Part shown: piece after piece, positions 46,289 through 56,171 of the stretch | How the letters are laid out: the number at the start of each line of letters is the position of its first letter | How positions within the stretch are numbered: position 1 is the stretch's first letter | Assembly: GCA_030533445.1 (NCBI GenBank) | Contig: CM060070.1 | Span: 28,190,001 to 28,254,000 of the forward strand | DNA length: 64,000 nucleotides | Direction: 5' to 3' | From: Cyprinodon diabolis | Taxonomy: Eukaryota; Chordata; Actinopteri; Cyprinodontiformes; Cyprinodontidae | The notes under the pieces: model-generated | Seen by the model: the letters and a program-made list of their open reading frames with translations, nothing else | Databases searched by the model: none | Told to the model about the DNA's origin: nothing | Position numbers and translations under genes: made by a program

Positions 46289-47279
46289 CTTTATATCATT
46301 GCAAAAAAAAAAAAAAACATTTCTCTGTATAATGTTATTGGTTTATTAAACATTTGTTTTAAAACATCAGTTAAGTTCTCGCATTCAGCCTTTGTTAACC
46401 CAGGCGTTTCCTGACAAAAAACCCCAAAAAAAACCCAACTCATACTACTGTAGGACACAAAGACACATCAGCCATTTTCTGGAAATCAACCTGATTGGCT
46501 ATTGCAACAAATTTTGCAAAAACTGAAAGAAAGCATTGAAGGGACATGTATGAGCTCCAATTAATATTAAAGGTTATTCACTGTTAGTATTTTACCTTAG
46601 GGATAAAAACATGAGATATAGACTCACATAACCAAACATGATTTATTTAATGTTTCTTATGCACTGTGCTGCACAGGCTTCCATAAAATTTTACATTTTA
46701 ATTATTGACATTGATGCTCCAAGTCTTTTGAGACGTGGCATTTGATAGTGGCACAGGCATGCAGGCAGAAGAGCCAACAAAGGCCAGAACAAAGCCAGGA
46801 GCTGGGTCATGATAAAGCAGCATGAGGCAAATAACAGATAAAAGTTGTTTATCTGTGAGACGTGCGCACATACTCAACCTTTTTTTTGGACGCTTGCTTT
46901 TAAGAACAAATAGCTTTGTCCCAATGTGTGTATTCTGACTTGAATTCATTACTGAACCTTTCAAAGCACTTTAATGTTAAGGCATGTATGTGTCTCTATC
47001 TGCATGTCTTGCATCCCAGTGGGGTTGAAAAGTAAATCAATGGGTCTTTCATGGAAGCAGGTTGCATATTCTGCCAAGTAATCAATACCTCACACCCAAG
47101 GGATCACTGCTTAGTCAGTGGGGGCAAAGAAAAGCTGCTTAAATCCCTCATACTGCTCTGACATCTGTCTGAAGTGGAGGTCCTTTTATTGGATTTGTCT
47201 ATCTTCTTAGATTGTAGTATAAGTCAATGACTGCGGTATTACAGTTCTCACACAATTTTCTCACTTTTTTATTTTTATG
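46289..47279. other. Unassigned DNA with inverted GATA pair
   Basis: ACAGATAAA (46834-46842) and TTTATCTGT (46848-46856) form a perfect 9-bp inverted pair with a 5-base spacer. A third GATAAAG is at 46811. Otherwise nothing recognised. Confidence 0.35.
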
Positions 47280-47425
47280 CATGTGAAGATTCTCAGTCAT
47301 CCAGGTCATAGTCATTCCAAAAAAATAAAAAACAACATCCACTGGACTTCAAGTTTGAATACATTTCGCTCCCCATCCAAGAAGCTTATTCAATTCATAA
47401 TGTCCAGTCGAAGGTTGTTTTTTTT
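47280..47425. repeat. Short dispersed repeat fragment
   Basis: GATTCTCAGTCATCCAGGTC and CATTTCGCTCCCCATCCAAG occur in the order seen in a common fish repeat, possibly of Penelope-like origin. Assignment is from memory and weak. Confidence 0.35.
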
Positions 47426-49013
47426 TACTTTTTTGGAAGGTAGTCTTTAGTTTTTGCTTTTGGCTACCTAATTCTAATCTAAGGCATGTGACTACCTACT
47501 TTTAAATATGTCTACTACATATGCTCACAACACATATTTAGAGTCAGTGGTATTGTGCATCAAAACTGGATGTCAAAATGTTTGAGGACTTTAACAATTT
47601 TACAAAGACTAATTCTAACAAAAGAATGATGTTTTAACATCTCAGGATTGTTTGTTTAATTTGATTCTTTATTTGTTTTCTTTTTTTTTTCTTTTAAAAA
47701 ATAGCTTAAAGTTTCCAACAATGTAAAGGTAAGATTTGTGGAGTATGTGCATAATTGTTGTCTTGTCATCAGTTTCTGACACCTATCTTGTGGATCTTTG
47801 CAGCTACTTCAGTGTCAGTGGGACCTCCTGGCTGCTCCTCTGAATAATACAATCATTGCTAAACCTGTTAGGTTATTTTCTGGTATGTTCATGCCTAGGG
47901 ACATTGTTTTATAGCTTAACTGTGCTTTACACTTCTCCACACATTTAAGCCCCTTTCTCTTTATGACACCATTTGTTTACTACTTAGGCTCAGACTTATC
48001 TTTATTGTCATTTAGATTTGCATAACTGGGGGACTTTTTTTGTTTCTTTTTTGCAATAGCTCAGGAATAATGCAAAAACAAATCACACCATTATTTAGAA
48101 CATCAAATACAATCTTTAAAAAAATGCATACAAATTTTAGGCTTTGGTGTCATAGACTCTATATAATTTTGAAATACTGTTGAAAAACAACTGTAGTATA
48201 TTAGCTCTGTTTGTCTTAAGATGCTCTTTAAGTGGCTAAGGAGCATTAAGCTTTATTCTCTATCAGGTAGGTTTTGAAGGAGAACCTTCATCTTCCTCTG
48301 CCACCAATTTACTCATTTAGGGACCTCCCACCCCTGCCCTACTGGTGCAGCGCTCCTTTCTTTATTGTTGAAAGCCATATTGTTTTCAAAAGAGAATGGA
48401 CATAAATACTTGCAAATATTCAAGAGCCTTACTTGAGTGCAACTGAGAGCTGAAATAAATCAAAGCCAAAGAAGAGGAGCTCCATCACCATGTCCATGTG
48501 TCTCTGTGCTCTCTGTTTTTGTGTTAGTGAGTGTGTTTTCCTTTGGGTGACATAAGATGTTCTCCTTCTTTCTTCCACTCTGGTTCCTGTGGCCTCCCAG
48601 GGCTTCCTACAGCCATCAAGACGAAGGACTGCTAAGGGACCTTCACGACTGAGGTGAGGGTGAAGGTTTAGAGGAACAGGGCGGGTATCATGTTCTCCTT
48701 CTCTCTCCTACTGCAGATTTATGGAGGCTCAGTGCTTCTCTAAATATTTGCCTTTCCCCCCTTACTGTGGGAGATTGATGGCCTTTGATGTGTGTGTGTG
48801 TCTGTGTGTGTATGAGGGATGGGGGGGTATAGAGGTATAGAAGTTCAGGATGTTGGGATGAAGCATTGGATGGATATGGGGCTAGGTAAGACTAGGAAAC
48901 AGTTATTCTCCAGAATAGTCATTACAATGTGTGACATTTTAAGGCATCCATCTGTTATATTTTTAAAGGGCAGAGTAATATTAACTTAGATCTAATGAGT
49001 CACTAGCAATTTT
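47426..49013. other. Unassigned region
   Basis: No gene supported. 48480-48840 is less AT-rich and ends with a TG-rich stretch near 48790-48815. Confidence 0.4.
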
Positions 49014-49122
49014 CCATCCATCCATCCATCCATCCATCCATCCATCCATCCATCCATCCATCCATCCATCCATCCATCCATCCATCCATCCATCCATCCA
49101 TCCATCCATCCATCCATCCATC
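49014..49122. repeat. Long pure (CATC)n microsatellite
   Basis: About 27 uninterrupted tetranucleotide units. The Met-Asp-Gly-Trp repeat protein readable on the reverse strand is an artefact. Confidence 0.97.
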
Positions 49123-49489
49123 GAAATGTTTTGCAGAGATCATAATAAAGAAACTGCATCTACAACTCATGAAATGACCTGCATCTCTGATGTCACACGA
49201 GAGGGCAACAAAACCAGCCGGAGTTGTTATTTCAGTCATTTTTGCAGTTTGTCACTGCTTTGAAGAGGAGCACGGAACCCTGTGGTGCTACTCTTACTGA
49301 TCCAAGCTGCAGCTGATCACTTCCTAATAATTTCTTTGAATTCCTTTGAAGACAAGGCTTTCTTATCTTAAAGCCTGCATGGCCTGCTTTTCTGCAGTTT
49401 CCTAATTGTCTACCTGGTCGAGCCATGCTGATCTAGATGAACCTGCCTCTGTTTCATCCAAAACAGGGAAGTCCTGGGATAATTGGAGT
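49123..49489. other. Unassigned DNA, possibly retroelement debris
   Basis: The reverse strand shows [15 protein letters not shown], faintly like a reverse transcriptase motif B (APQGSVLGP), but without supporting context. Confidence 0.3.
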
Positions 49490-50108
49490 CCTCCTATTGG
49501 ATTCAAGTCAGGTGATTGGCTGTGCCATTCTAGCAGCTTTATTTTCTTTCTCTGAAAGCAAATAAGAGTTTCCTTGGCTGTGTGTTTGGGATCATTGTCT
49601 TCATCATTCTGGTAGATGGCAGCAGATTTGTATCAAAAATGTCTCTGTACATTTTTCCAATCATCCTTCCTTCAATTATTTCAATTTAAGGAACCATATG
49701 CTATTCAGTACCATATGCTGAACAAAAGCCCCACGCCATGATGTTCCCACCTCCAGACTGTTGGTATGGTATTTTTGGGGTGATGTGCAGTGCTATTTGA
49801 CCTATTTGACCTATTTGACTCCTCTGCCAGGGAAACTTGCGAGCCGTGGTTGGTTTATGATGAAATTATGTTCTCTCCACTTCAGGATTATGGCCCCAAC
49901 AGTGCTAAGTGGAACATTCAGAAGGTATGTGCCATTGCACTCTATTACACATAACTTCATTTCTGGACATTTATGGTTTGATTTCTGTGTATGTATGGAT
50001 TGCATGGATTGTTACCAACATCTGGTAAAAATGTAATTTCAATAGCACCTCTAGAAATATATTTACTGAGAAAAAGTGTGGCGTGTTCAATATTTATTTT
50101 ACCCACTG
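49490..50108 (-). mobile_element. Decayed, deleted Tc1-like transposon
   Basis: The right terminus, reverse-complemented, is CAGTGGGTAAAATAAATATT, close to a known fish Tc1 end, with TA outside it (50109-50110). The reverse strand then reads LLNVPLSTVGAIILKW (first helix-turn-helix), jumps to ITPKIPYQQSGGGNIMAWG (glycine box), and later has pieces like the D-N-D-P-K-H-T region and a Q-S-P-D-L-N-P region, separated by stops. A large part between the DNA-binding domain and glycine box is deleted. The left end is uncertain. Confidence 0.75.
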
Positions 50109-50372
50109 TATTACAGTGATTTATGTACTAGTTTTTTTCAGATGTAGGCTGAAATTGATTGTTTTCATAAGTAACATATTTTTAAAATCTAAAAGATTAT
50201 AAAGAGTTTTTATTTTTTTATTTAAGCCAGCAGCCTTTATAGTTAAAAAGTTGAGAGTAGGTTTTAATAAAACTCTGACACTTAAGAGGGACTCAAAATT
50301 GGAAAAAGGGTTAATTGATCTAGAGGTGCTTAGACTTTAAACTCCACTGAAATGTATGGTGTCCAAAATTTT
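50109..50372. other. AT-rich DNA
   Basis: Nothing recognised. Confidence 0.5.
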
Positions 50373-50640
50373 TGTCATGGTCCCATCCCCGGTAGCATTC
50401 ACAAAAAAAATTATCACTTCCGGTAGCTGATCGTTTTACTCACTTCATTCACCTGTCGTACCCTACCCGCTCTCTAATTATCATTCATCTTATACACCTG
50501 GTCCTTCTTCTTTATATACAGTTCAGCCGAGCTATTGGGGCAAGATCATTAGCTATTCATGTTTGTTTGGTTTTGAGTTTTTGTTAAATCCGTGGTTCAT
50601 GTCTGGACTCTTGGGGTTCAGTGTGTAGAGAGTTTGTTTG
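50373..50640 (+). repeat. LTR-like fragment related to 60640-61700
   Basis: It starts TGTCATGG. It then shares with the reverse complement of the 60.6-61.7 kb fragment, in order, a TCACTTCATTCACCTG block, ATTATCATTCATCTTATACA and TTTATATACAGTTCAGCC (a TATA-box-like centre), followed by AGCTATTGGG. A TG start and an internal TATA suggest the U3 part of a gypsy-type LTR. The 3' limit is not defined and the element may reach towards 51200. Confidence 0.5.
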
Positions 50641-51534
50641 TGTTTGTCTCCTGTCTCCTGATCGTGTCCCGGCTCTGCTTCGCTGAGCCTATTCTGGTCA
50701 TGTTTGGCTAGGTGTGCGGAGGGAGCTCATGTCCTAGCTCTTCTCTACGGAGCCCGTTTCGGCTTGGCTTGCGGGGAGAGCCAGTTTTAAGTCCCATGAT
50801 CCTGGCTTCTCGATGGAGCCAGTTTAAAGTTCTACAGTTTCTCTTGGTACCATTTCACGTCTCTGTTCCTCTCAAACACTGGGCCCGCCTGTCTCCATCT
50901 GAGCATCTCTGTCTGAGCTCGCTGCTGGCCTCATGGATCATTTGAACCTGCCTGGCGCTCCGTAGATTCCTGGAACCCTGGATCTGTCAGTTCCTGTTTG
51001 GATCGAAACCCCTGGTCGGGCTACGGACTCCTGGATCTCAGAATGGTCCAGTTCTGAATTGTTTCCCTGACCTGGATTGGTCTCCTGCCTGATCACTTGA
51101 GTTTCAGCATCGGGGACACTGGACGGCTTCGTGACGCATTTTATTGGCAGTGCAACGGCTGGATCCTGACTCACCGGAGAGGATGGACTGAACCAGGTAA
51201 GTGACTCACACAAATAATAATCTTCAGTCATATTATCGTCGTCACTTACCTGTGGTTCTCCCATAACCAAAGTGCCAGTGATGGGTGCTACCCCGCCTCC
51301 CCCCTGCAGCCAGTTCATGTCCACAGATCCAGAGCTGCTTCCACAGCGTTCTGTTATGTTTCTGTTTATTTTTGTCACTAAACGATTTGAAAACTCCCAC
51401 TGTCTTTGTCGCATGAATACTGGGTATATCTTTGACAATTTTATTTTTTTTATTTTTTAAACCCCCCAGATGCAGCAAGAATAAAAGGTGCCAGTACAGT
51501 TACTTCTTCTTGTCCATCTCCCCTACTTTTCCAT
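50641..51534. other. Unassigned, probably rest of an LTR-type element
   Basis: GC-richer, CTGGATC/CCTGG-rich sequence next to the LTR-like fragment. Overlapping frames on both strands, including a 166-codon reverse frame (51438-50938), show no known domain. It lies directly upstream of the chromovirus insertion. Confidence 0.3.
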
Positions 51535-51539
51535 CTAAC

Positions 51540-52259
51540 TGTTGGGATCTGGAGATTCTCCACCTTCTCCAGCAGAGTGCGCTGTGGATCTCCTGGGCTG
51601 GAGCCCTCCAGCACAGCTGACGTTCATCAGCCCATCAGGAGACCTGCCTATATAATCAGCAGCCAGACCTTCCTTCAACGCCGCAGTGTTGACCAAGTTT
51701 GGTTAGCGAACCTGAGCCTCTGAACTACTAGAATCTTTGTCTCTAAGAGAAACCCAATTCTAACCTGCCTCTGTCTTCTCGCTCATAGGAAACCTGTCTC
51801 TCGTCTGAAGCTCTGGATGAGCTTAGCCTGTTACCTGCCTGCCTGCCCTAGAGAGCCAAACCTGAAGATCTCACTCTGGAATCCACCTGCTGCTCTTAAG
51901 GAAAGAGCTAATCCCTCAAACCAAGGTCTGTCACTGGAAAGTCAGAAGCTAGACGCTGCTGCTGCTGAGCACTCTGCTGAACCAACAGTCTCTGGACCCA
52001 ACCGGTTCCCTCTCTCAGAAAAGAGAACCTGGACCTCTACAAGGTATTTTCAGAAACATCTGAAAACTCAACAACTAATCCTTTTACCTGGCTAATCAAA
52101 CTATCCGTCTCTGCAGACGCCTGAGAATCCTGCCCGGACCAGTTTCCAGAATCCAGTTCATGTTATCTCTGTGCAAACCTTTAATAAACTCTGTTGAACT
52201 TTTATCAGTCTCCAAGTGGTGTTCTGCATGTGGGTTTGATTTCTAAACCAACCATGACA
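51540..52259 (+). repeat. 5' LTR of the chromovirus
   Basis: Begins TGTTGGGATCTGG and ends CCAACCATGACA. TATA box at 51649-51656, predicted RNA start near 51680, AATAAA at 52183-52188. By these marks U3 is about 140 bp and R is unusually long (about 520 bp). The last six bases, ATGACA, contain the gag start codon. A 92-codon frame inside both LTRs has no known domain. Confidence 0.95.
51649..51690 (+). promoter_or_regulatory. LTR TATA box and predicted RNA 5' end
   Basis: TATATAAT (51649-51656) lies 31 bp before GCCGCAGTGTT (51680-51690). That 11-mer is the reverse complement of the bases one position after the 5' LTR (52261-52271). Its distance from the TATA box fits a transcription start, which is what self-priming requires. 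Confidence 0.7.
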
Positions 52260-52260
52260 G

Positions 52261-52271
52261 AACACTGCGGC
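52261..52271 (+). other. Self-primer binding site
   Basis: AACACTGCGGC begins two bases beyond the LTR end and pairs perfectly with GCCGCAGTGTT at the predicted mRNA 5' end. In Tf1 and sushi-type elements the 5' end of the RNA folds back and is cleaved to prime minus-strand synthesis instead of a tRNA. The layout here fits that mechanism. No TGG-type tRNA primer site is seen. Confidence 0.75.
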
Positions 52272-52614
52272 CAAACACAAAGCCCAGCAGATCACCTCCG
52301 GAGGAGGCTTGAGGAGCAGGACGCTCAAATCCTTGGACATGCCCACACCATCCGTGAGTTACACAACAAACTTGAATATCAGAACCAAGTCTTACAGAAT
52401 TACGCTGGCTACATGGGAAATGCTAATGCTACGCCTGCAGTCTGTTCTGTTCCGGAACCACTTCCGCCTCTAAGGTCACCGTCCGTGACGTCATTTCCTG
52501 AGTTCCGTCCGAGTCTTCCTGAAAGATTTTCAGGTAACCAAAAGGAGTGTAAAGGAATTTTGTTTCAATGTCGTTTGCTTTTTGAACACTCTCCTGGCAG
52601 TTTTCCAAATGATA

Positions 52615-52642
52615 GGTACTGGGTTCCCCAGAACCCAGTACC
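52615..52642. repeat. Perfect palindrome at the gag break
   Basis: Arms GGTACTGGGTTC (52615-52626) and GAACCCAGTACC (52631-52642) with a 4-base loop, located where the capsid homology stops. Confidence 0.9.
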
Positions 52643-52919
52643 AAGCCAAGGTCTAAGAATCAGACTCTTCCAGCGCCTGTCCAAGTCTCTCATTTCTCTT
52701 CTTCAGAAAGAGCGGAGGCCGAACCCATGCAAATTGGACACACCAGGCTATCCCCTGAAGAGAGGAAACAGAGATTTAAAGCTAAACTGTGTCTGTATTG
52801 TGGTGAGACTGGCCATTTTATTGCTTCATGCCCGGCTAAATCAAAAGCCAGGGCCTGTCAGAGGATGTGAGGAGTCTGACGGGCCACCTAAGATCTGAGA
52901 AATCTCCTAATTTGTTGTT

Positions 52920-54153
52920 GCCTGCTACTCTGTTCTTTTCTAACCAGAATCTCACCTTATCAGCATTTATCGACTCTGGCTGTGAAAGAAACCTTATTGA
53001 TTCAGACCTGGTCCAGCAGTTAAAAATTGAGACTGTCCCTTAAACTAAACCTCTCAGAGTTTCTGCTATGGATGGAAAGAAGCTTCATCAAGTCACTCAT
53101 CAGACAAAACCCTTAGAACTGCTTATCTCTGGAAACCACCGGGAGATGATAACGTTTTTTGTTTTTCCTTCAGCTTGCTCTCCCCTGGTGCTTGGATTCG
53201 AGTGGTTGGAACGTCATAACCCCCATATCAACTGGGCTGAACGCCACATTGAATCCTGGTCCACCTCCTGTCACGAATCGTGTCTTCGTTCTGCGGCTCC
53301 TACTATTCAGTCCCCTAGAGGTAAGGGGGAGATGGACTCTCCCGACCTTACTTCTGTTCCTCCCGAGTATCATGATCTGGCACCAGTCTTCAGTAAGGTC
53401 AGTGCAACGTCTCTTCCACCTCACAGACCATATGACTGCGCCATAGATTTACTACCAGGAGCCCCTCTTCCCAGCAGTAGATTGTATAACATTTCCAAAC
53501 CAGAGCGTGAAACCATGGAAAAATACATCAATGAATATCTAGCTGCTGGAATAATTCGCCCATCTTCATCTCCTCTCGGTGCTGGTTTTTTCTTTGTGGG
53601 TAAAAAGGATGGTTCCCTGCGCCCCTGTATTGACTACAGGGGTTTGAATCAGATTACCGTCAAAAATAAATATCCCCTACCATTACTGGCATCAGCTTTT
53701 GAACCTGTACAAGGTGCTACAGTGTTCACCAAGCTCGATCTGAGAAACGCCTACCACCTCCTTAGAATAAGAGAAGGGGATGAATGGAAGACAGCCTTTA
53801 AGACCCCATTAGGGCAATTTGAGTACCTGGTCATGCCTTTTGGCCTCACGAACGCTCCTGCCTGTTTCCAAGCTCTTGTCAATGATGTCCTCAGAGATTT
53901 TTTGAATGTTTTTGTTTTTGTCTACATCGATGATATTTTGATCTACTCCAATAACCTCTCAGACCACAGGAAACATGTTCGTTTAGTCCTTCAGAGACTT
54001 CTGGAAAATAAACTTTTTGTGAAAGCTGAAAAATGTGAATTTCATCAACATTCTGTCACTTTCCTAGGGTTTGTGCTCGAGAGCGGGCAGGTGAAGCCAT
54101 CAGAAGACAAGATAAAGGCAGTTCTGGATTGGCCTACACCTGAAAACCGCTAG
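52920..54153 (+). pseudogene. Chromovirus pol, part 1: protease and reverse transcriptase
   Basis: The aspartic protease has its FIDSG active site (DSG at 52972-52980) followed by CERNLIDSDLVQQL. An in-frame TAA at 53041 cuts the protein. The frame then runs from 53068 to a TAG at 54151. It contains the connection [14 protein letters not shown] and the reverse transcriptase: [20 protein letters not shown], motif [10 protein letters not shown] (53731 onward), [11 protein letters not shown] (motif B), YIDD at 53923-53934 and [14 protein letters not shown]. The catalytic Asp residues are kept, but two nonsense codons prevent a full protein. Confidence 0.9.
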
Positions 54154-55334
54154 CAACTCCAGAGATTTCTTGGTTTTGCAAACTTCTATAGGAGGTTCAT
54201 AAGAAACTATAGCCAGACAGCTCTACCCCTCACAGCTCTTACCTCTGTTAAAAGAACATTCCAATGGACCCCTGAGGCCGAAAATGCCTTCAATAAATTA
54301 AAGAAACTCTTTTCCAGTGCCCCCATCTTGGTTCAGCCAGATCCTACGAAACAGTTCATCCTTGAGGTGGATACATCTGATTCCGGTGTAGGAGCTGTTC
54401 TTTCTCAGCAGTCAGATTTGGACCAGAAAACTCACCCATGTGCTTTCTTTTCACGCAGACTCTCCCCAGCCGAACAAAATTATGATGTTGGTGACCGAGA
54501 ACTTCTTGCATTAAGCTCGCCCTGGAGGAATGGAGACACTGGCTCGAGGGGGCTGAGCATCCAGTACTGGTTTGGACAGACCACAAGAACCTGGCTTATA
54601 TCAAATCGGCAAAAAGATTCAACCCACGGCATTCAAGGTGGTCTTTGTTCTTCTCACGCTTCAATCTCATCATTTCCTATAGACCTGGTTCCAAGAACGT
54701 CAAGCCCGACTCTCTCTCTCGTCTGTATTCCACCGATCAACCTGAGACACCCAAACCTGTTCTCCCTGCCTCATGTACCATTGGAGCCGTTTCCTGGGAG
54801 ATCACTGATCTGATCAACTCTGCCCTGGCTTCTGAACCTGACCCAGGTAATGGTCCTCCAAATAAAATGGGTGTCCCGTCTTCCGTCAGATCCCGCCTCA
54901 TCCAGTGGATGCACGCAGCTAAATTCTCGGCCCATCCTGGAGTGAGCAGAACCATCGCCCTCATAAACAGGCGATTTTGGTGGCCGTCTCTGCATAAAGA
55001 CGTCAAAAAGTACGTTCTGGCTTGTCCCATCTGCGCTAGGAACAAGACCTCCCACCAACCACCTTCTGGTCTGCTGCATCCTCTACCTGTTCCAACCCAT
55101 CCTTGGTCTCATATTGCTGTTGATTTTGTCACTGGTCTCCCGATTTCTAGAGGTATGACTACAATACTAACCATCGTCGATCGATTTTCCAAGGCCTGTC
55201 ATCTTATTCCCCTCAGAAAGCTCCCCACAGCATTCCAGACAGCTCAGCTCCTCGTGAAGCATGTTTTTCGCCTCCATGGTATTCCTCAAGATATCCTCTC
55301 AGATCGTGGTCCCCAGTTTATCTCACAGGTCTAG
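54154..55334 (+). pseudogene. Chromovirus pol, part 2: RNase H and integrase
   Basis: It continues in frame after the stop with [20 protein letters not shown] and the RNase H start [19 protein letters not shown] small deletion near 54515 shifts the frame; tethering continues as [15 protein letters not shown] in the frame from 54645. The integrase zinc region ([10 protein letters not shown] ... CPICARNK) and the core AVDFVTGLP (first Asp) and [12 protein letters not shown] (second Asp) follow. A TAG at 55332-55334 then ends the frame. The N-terminal HHCC pattern is readable. Confidence 0.88.
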
Positions 55335-56159
55335 AAAGCTTTCTGTTCTGCAGTAAATTGCAAATCCTCTCTCACCTCTGGTTACCATCCTCAATCTAAT
55401 GGGCAGACGGAGACAATCCGAAACAATCCATGTCAGGAACTGACTGGAGTCAGTTCCTGACATGGATTGAGTATGCTCATAACTCCCTTAAATCTGCTTC
55501 TACTGGTTTATCCCCCTTTCAAGTTTCCATAGGGTATCAGCCTCCACTCTTCCCCGCAGACGAGAGAGAGATAACGGTCAGATCAGTCCATCATCACATC
55601 CGCCGCTGCCAACGTATTTGGAGGGATACCATCACCACCCTCACCCGCTCGTCAGCCTCAACCAAGAAGTTCGCTGACTCCAAGAGACGTCCTGCCCCTG
55701 ACTACATTCCAGGCCAGAGGTTTGGTTGTCGACCTGAGACATTCCCCTGAAGGCTATGTCCAGGAAACTTTCACCCAGGTTCATCGGTCCATACAAAATC
55801 GATCTATGCGATCGATTAACCCCTCTGCTGTCCGCCTGCACCTGCCACCTTCTCTGCGCATCCACCCGACATTCCATGTTTCCCAGATAAAACCTGTAGT
55901 CACTAGTTCTTTGTGCCCGCCTTCCGACTCCCCTCCACCCGCCCTGGACATCGATGGTCATCCGGCTTACACGGTTCGCCGGATCGTGGGCTCCCGTCGG
56001 CGAGGTCGCAGTTGGCAGTACCTCGTCGACTGGGAGGGCTACGGTCCGGAAGACCGCACCTGGGTTCCTGGTTCGTTTATCCTCGATCCGTCCTTGATCG
56101 AGGATTACGAGAAGTTCCTCCCGTCCACATCCTCGGGACCGCCAAGAGGCGGTCGTTGA
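55335..56159 (+). pseudogene. Chromovirus pol, part 3: integrase C-terminus and chromodomain
   Basis: [11 protein letters not shown] carries the expected last catalytic Glu. The next stretch is replaced by a 46-base palindrome (55424-55469), after which the frame resumes with [15 protein letters not shown]. Frameshifts near 55725 and 55800 precede FHVSQIKPV and a chromodomain ([20 protein letters not shown], then [14 protein letters not shown]). Chromodomains on integrases steer insertion toward marked chromatin in this family. The domain is intact as read, but nothing upstream connects to it in frame. Confidence 0.88.
55424..55469. repeat. 46-base near-perfect palindrome in integrase
   Basis: Two 22-base arms (55424-55445 and 55448-55469) are exact reverse complements with a 2-base centre (GG). 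The right arm matches the integrase reading frame. Confidence 0.95.
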
Positions 56160-56170
56160 GAGAGGGGGAA
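56158..56170 (+). other. Polypurine tract
   Basis: GAGAGAGGGGGAA one base before the 3' LTR, the usual plus-strand primer of LTR retrotransposons. It overlaps the end of the chromodomain frame. Confidence 0.85.
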
Positions 56171-56171
56171 C

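Larger units (their letters stand above)
52254..52870 (+). pseudogene. Chromovirus gag, deleted and frameshifted
   Basis: Gag forms the particle and binds RNA. The ATG lies within the last bases of the LTR, and the protein starts MTEHCGQTQSPADHLRRRLE with a coiled-coil-like N-terminus (about residues 10-50). LPERFSGNQKECKGILFQCR, the start of the sushi-type capsid region, follows. Soon after FPNDR the sequence breaks at a perfect 12-bp palindrome (52615-52642) and most of the capsid core is missing. A CCHC knuckle (CX2CX4HX4C, 52790-52831) is present but in another frame, and that frame ends at 52870. No functional Gag can be made. Confidence 0.85.

Noticed and set aside
49003..49239. Met-Asp-Gly-Trp repeat protein
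   Set aside because: Translation of the (CATC)n microsatellite.
50938..51438. 166-codon reverse ORF beside the chromovirus
   Set aside because: Lies in repeat-like DNA and lacks a domain. Probably chance within an LTR-type element.
51817..52095. 92-codon ORF in the 5' LTR, repeated at 56449-56727
   Set aside because: Present twice only because the LTRs are near-identical. No domain, and no pattern suggesting a real protein.
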